From: Brachyspira sp. CAG:484
Lineage (GTDB): Bacteria; Cyanobacteriota; Vampirovibrionia; Gastranaerophilales; Gastranaerophilaceae
NCBI GenBank assembly: GCA_000431315.1
Contig: HF989697.1
Coordinates: 1-8,638 of the forward strand
Direction of reading: 5' to 3'
DNA: 8,638 bases
Shown: piece after piece, positions 6,890 through 8,638 of the stretch
Numbering within the stretch: the first letter of the stretch is position 1
Layout of the letters: each line of letters opens with the position of its first letter
The notes under the pieces: generated by a model
Seen by the model: only the letters and a program-made list of their open reading frames with translations
The model's database searches: none
What the model was told of the DNA's origin: nothing
Translations under genes and position numbers: made by a program

Positions 6890-7783
6890 CTAATCATTTG
6901 TTACACTATCTAAAACACTGAATAAATCAGCTTTTTCCTCTTCATTAAGTTCAGCAAGAGGTCTTCTTACATATTCTTCAATAATACCTTTATGAGCAAG
7001 TGCTGCTTTAACCGGAACAGGATTTGGCGCCATAAAGAATTTTCTAAAAGCCGGATATAATTTTTTGTGCATATTTAATGCAGCTAAAAATTCTCCTGTT
7101 TTGTAATTTCTAATCATAGATTTAATTTCCGGTCCGAAAATATGCGAAGCAACAGAAATTACCCCTCTTGCGCCCAGCGACATCATTGGAAGCGTAAGGC
7201 TGTCATCTCCGGAATATACTGAAAAATCATCAGGGCAGGCAAGTTTCATTTCAGTGACTGCATCCATATCAGGATAACTCTGCTTAATGCCTACTATGTT
7301 GTCAAATTCTTTTGCGAGCTTTGCAACTGTTTCCGGCAGAATATTAACCCCTGTTCGTGACGGGATATTATAAATAATTACAGGCAAATCAGTGCTTCTT
7401 GCAATTGCAGAGAAGTGTTCAATCATACCTTTTTGATTTGGCTTGTTGTAATAAGGAACAACTGAAAGAATTGCATCAACATCTTCTTTTTGAGCAAGTT
7501 TTGCAGTTCGGCAGGCGGTCATTGTGCAATTTGAACCTGCATTCATAATAACTCTTGCTTTATTTGCAGTTGCACGCTTGACGGTACTCAGTACTTCGAG
7601 GTCTTCCTCATGGGTAAGAGTAGGACCTTCACCTGTAGTCCCGGCAACAAGAGCGGTGTCGCTGCCATGTGTAATTAAATATTTGGTAAGTTCTTCCACT
7701 TTGTTGTAATCAACTTCTCTGTTCTTATCAAACGGCGTAACCATTGCCGTTATGACTTCCCCGGCGTCATATCTGATAGCCAT
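6890..7783 (-). CDS. dapA: 4-hydroxy-tetrahydrodipicolinate synthase
   Basis: This 297-residue cytoplasmic TIM-barrel aldolase condenses pyruvate with aspartate semialdehyde, the first committed step of the diaminopimelate/lysine pathway. Key parts are all present: AGTTGEGPTLT with Thr49/Thr50, YYNKPNQ with Tyr112, YNIPSRTG with the catalytic Tyr138 and the Arg143 that binds the substrate carboxylate, GIKQ with the Schiff-base Lys167, SGDDSL (191-196) and GARGVISV (204-211). AAGAGG lies five bases before the ATG. It is the first gene of the dapA-secD-secF group, so wall precursor synthesis and protein export may share transcription. Conserved residues argue for true DapA rather than a related N-acetylneuraminate lyase. 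Confidence 0.95.
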   Translation of the reverse strand: MAIRYDAGEVITAMVTPFDKNREVDYNKVEELTKYLITHGSDTALVAGTTGEGPTLTHEEDLEVLSTVKRATANKARVIMNAGSNCTMTACRTAKLAQKEDVDAILSVVPYYNKPNQKGMIEHFSAIARSTDLPVIIYNIPSRTGVNILPETVAKLAKEFDNIVGIKQSYPDMDAVTEMKLACPDDFSVYSGDDSLTLPMMSLGARGVISVASHIFGPEIKSMIRNYKTGEFLAALNMHKKLYPAFRKFFMAPNPVPVKAALAHKGIIEEYVRRPLAELNEEEKADLFSVLDSVTND

Positions 7784-7823
7784 AAATACCTCTTTTCTTA
7801 AAAACTAAGATTCTCCTTTGTTA

Positions 7824-7829
7824 ATTATA
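7824..7829 (-). promoter_or_regulatory. -10 element of the dapA promoter
   Basis: TATAAT on the - strand lies about 40 bases upstream of the dapA ATG. No good -35 is seen 16-18 bases further upstream. The leader is short and does not fold into a lysine riboswitch that I can recognise. An extra AAAGGAG lies in the leader near 7815, with no ORF of note behind it. Confidence 0.45.
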
Positions 7830-7873
7830 TCTCAAACATAATATCCGTGCGATTTATATTAAGAACATTGAAG

Positions 7874-7902
7874 TTGCAGAACTATAGTCAATATGTTATA
7901 AT
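7874..7902 (+). promoter_or_regulatory. Promoter pointing into the repeat/short-ORF region
   Basis: TTGCAG (7874-7879), a 17-base spacer and TGTTATAAT (extended -10, hexamer 7897-7902) make a good promoter with a start point near 7909. It is divergent from dapA. No ordinary gene follows; the transcript would run through both palindromic elements to the short ORF at 8228 and the hairpin at 8309-8342. Confidence 0.6.
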
Positions 7903-7985
7903 AAAAAAGCAGAGGAAAAAACTAAACATCAGTAGTGGCAATCAGAGCGCCAAGCTGGTAACGGAAAAGAAGCAGTCAGCACATT

Positions 7986-8061
7986 TAAGTAACAAAAACT
8001 TTTTTCGGACACGCTCTCGCGCTGCTTCTGCAATCGCCTCAAAAAGTTTTATAGTTACTTA
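7986..8061 (+). repeat. Palindromic repeat element, copy A
   Basis: An imperfect hairpin of 76 bases. The arms pair as 8 bp (TAAGTAAC with GTTACTTA, 7986-7993/8054-8061), a small bulge and 10 bp (7995-8004/8041-8050), enclosing a 36-base centre (8005-8040) that is GC-rich against AT-rich surroundings. The centre is 25/36 identical to the reverse complement of the centre of copy B, while the arms are unrelated. The family is not one I recognise; it could be a non-autonomous mobile element or a structured RNA unit. Confidence 0.8.
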
Positions 8062-8106
8062 GAATAAAAAGCAACAAGCAAAGCCAAAGAAAAACAAATA
8101 GAAAAA

Positions 8107-8184
8107 TAAGGGAAAATATTTGTTTTCGAAACGATAGCGGGAACGGAGTGAGAGCGTGTTTGAGAAAATAAATATTTTCCCTTA
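8107..8184 (-). repeat. Palindromic repeat element, copy B (inverted)
   Basis: A hairpin of 78 bases with a 21-bp stem (8107-8127/8164-8184) that is perfect except for one G:T wobble, around a 36-base centre (8128-8163). On the - strand the centre matches copy A at 25 of 36 positions, including the uninterrupted ACACGCTCTC; nine of the eleven differences are transitions. Stem sequence differs entirely from copy A. There is no U tract after the stem on the + strand, so it is not a plain terminator in that direction. Confidence 0.82.
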
Positions 8185-8227
8185 AAAAAGAAAAATAAAC
8201 ATTACAACTAAAAAAGGAGATTAAGTT

Positions 8228-8275
8228 ATGAAAAACTCAGTAATAGCAAGACTTTCCGGGGGGGGGGCAACCTAA
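8228..8275 (+). CDS. Short ORF with G10 tract, possibly phase variable
   Basis: The ORF is ATG plus 14 codons, MKNSVIARLSGGGAT, then TAA. It is preceded by AAGGAGA seven bases upstream, one of the best ribosome sites in the window, so translation is likely. Ten consecutive Gs (8258-8267) encode the glycines. In the nine-G form the frame would run on to 31 residues, with ...GGGQPNHSVIPAKEEERSQQP, ending at 8324; in the eleven-G form it would reach 33 residues, ending at 8328. A mononucleotide G run of this length in AT-rich DNA is the classic substrate for slipped-strand phase variation. The product has no recognisable domain. It does not run into the pilin gene at 8435 in any frame. A leader-peptide role is an alternative. 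Confidence 0.5.
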   Translation: MKNSVIARLSGGGAT

Positions 8276-8308
8276 TCATAGTGTCATACCTGCAAAAGAA
8301 GAGGAAAG

Positions 8309-8342
8309 AAGTCAGCAGCCTTAACTAGCGAGCTGATTTTTT
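8309..8342 (+). terminator. Terminator-like hairpin after the short ORF
   Basis: AAGTCAGC (8309-8316) can pair with GCTGATTT (8332-8339) with one G:U wobble; the loop is 15 bases and the T run ends at 8342. It would end the upstream transcript and insulate the pilin gene that follows. The stem is short and the loop large, so strength is uncertain. Confidence 0.5.
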
Positions 8343-8376
8343 AGTGGCAAAATCTTAAGTAAATATAAGCTAAATA

Positions 8377-8405
8377 TTGAAAAAGTATAAGTTATAATAT
8401 ATAAT
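8377..8405 (+). promoter_or_regulatory. Sigma70 promoter of the third pilin-like gene
   Basis: TTGAAA (8377-8382), a 17-base spacer and TATAAT (8400-8405) predict a start near 8412 and a leader of about 23 bases containing AAAGGA. A second TATAAT at 8393-8398 has no suitably spaced -35. Confidence 0.7.
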
Positions 8406-8434
8406 AGATAATAAAAAGAAAGGAAATTGCAGGT

Positions 8435-8638
8435 ATGAAAAGAGGTTTTACGCTTGCGGAGGTATTGATAACTCTGGGAATAATAGGCGTAGTGGCAGCC
8501 ATCACGCTTCCGACTTTGAACGCAGCGATAAACAAGAAAGTACGCGCGGAACAAATTCGAACAGTGAAGTATAAGTTTACGAAAGCAACGGAGAAGATGG
8601 CAGCACAGGGTCTGATAGGACCATATGATAGTACAGCC
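8435..8638 (+). CDS. Type IV pilin-like / pseudopilin protein, cut at the window end
   Basis: The first 68 residues are visible and the gene runs off the right edge. MKRG|FTLAEVLITLGIIGVVAA has the short leader, prepilin peptidase site and Glu5 of class III-type prepilins, followed by ITLPTLNAAINKKVRAEQIR, the start of the long amphipathic helix. AAAGGA lies ten bases upstream of the ATG. The 18-residue motif is identical in protein to the pilin at 2-772, but 10 of the 18 codons differ synonymously, so the two genes are old paralogues and not a recent copy. It has its own promoter downstream of the G-tract ORF and its hairpin. Confidence 0.88.
   Translation, partial: MKRGFTLAEVLITLGIIGVVAAITLPTLNAAINKKVRAEQIRTVKYKFTKATEKMAAQGLIGPYDSTA

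Larger units (their letters stand above)
7909..8342 (+). other. Putative structured transcript with palindromes and a short ORF
   Basis: This covers most of the largest gene-poor stretch in the window (7784-8227 has no supported gene). Between a good promoter and a terminator-like hairpin lie two large stem-loops with complementary centres, a strong ribosome site and a 15-codon ORF with a G10 run. No tRNA, rRNA, CRISPR or known riboswitch is visible. That these parts form one RNA is an inference from their order and orientation. I cannot name a function. Confidence 0.4.

Noticed and set aside
6877..6892. Hairpin TAGCC/GGCTA at the dapA stop as a terminator (- strand)
   Set aside because: The stem is only 5 bp and the following T run is broken (TCAAATTTTATAAC). 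It may be a weak attenuator, but I cannot support termination.
7986..8061. attC-like integron recombination site
   Set aside because: attC sites keep the outer GTTRRRY/RYYYAAC boxes and vary in the loop. Here the loop is conserved and the stems vary, and GTTACTT does not fit GTTRRRY.
7847..8062. A 71-codon ORF on the + strand across the dapA-upstream gap
   Set aside because: It contains the promoter at 7874-7902, has no ribosome site at its start, and its second half is the palindromic element A. Its composition looks like translated repeat DNA.
8107..8184. Intrinsic terminator
   Set aside because: There is no T run after the stem on the + strand, no - strand gene upstream of it to terminate, and a 36-base conserved loop is far too large.
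8321..8554. A 77-codon ORF on the - strand over the third pilin start
   Set aside because: It is antisense to the highly conserved prepilin motif and to the promoter; no domain or ribosome site is visible.

Overview
The window is AT-rich bacterial chromosome. It most resembles a non-photosynthetic cyanobacterial relative of the Gastranaerophilales/Melainabacteria (Vampirovibrionia) type. Two things point there. Three separate genes carry the prepilin start FTLAEVLITLGIIG, a signature I associate with the many pseudopilin genes of that group. The single-strand DNA-binding protein also resembles the cyanobacterial type, with YFESGKVKANFSVAVNR near the start and LLGSKRD near the end. The assignment is from memory of these families, not from a search.

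Left part, + strand (1-3433): a pilin-like gene whose 5' end lies outside the window or whose start codon is unusual, then a tight three-gene operon: ssb, a DUF1537-type four-carbon acid-sugar kinase and a PdxA-family dehydrogenase. The stop and start codons overlap at both junctions. The kinase/PdxA pair matches the known catabolic logic for D-threonate or D-erythronate (phosphorylation, then oxidation and decarboxylation to dihydroxyacetone phosphate), although a vitamin B6 role for PdxA is also possible.

Middle (3430-4465): a second pilin-like gene on the - strand meets pdxA tail to tail, with overlapping stop codons. It is transcribed divergently from a 69-residue Cro/CI-type regulator. 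The two promoters share their -35 region, the pilin promoter is a perfect consensus, and the regulator mRNA looks leaderless. A bidirectional hairpin terminator closes the regulator gene and the opposing sec genes.

Right-middle, - strand (4489-7783): dapA, secD and secF in that transcriptional order, all full length with intact motifs. This is housekeeping lysine/peptidoglycan synthesis and protein export.

Right end (7784-8638): about 440 bases without an ordinary gene, then a tiny ORF and a third pilin-like gene cut by the window edge. The gap holds the dapA promoter region, a + strand promoter, and two inverted copies of one palindromic element in which the 36-nt centre is conserved while the stems differ completely. 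Next come a strong Shine-Dalgarno site, a 15-codon ORF containing a run of ten Gs, and a terminator-like hairpin. Together these look like one roughly 430-nt transcription unit with a possible phase-variable switch, just upstream of a pilin gene that has its own promoter. This is the most unusual part of the window.
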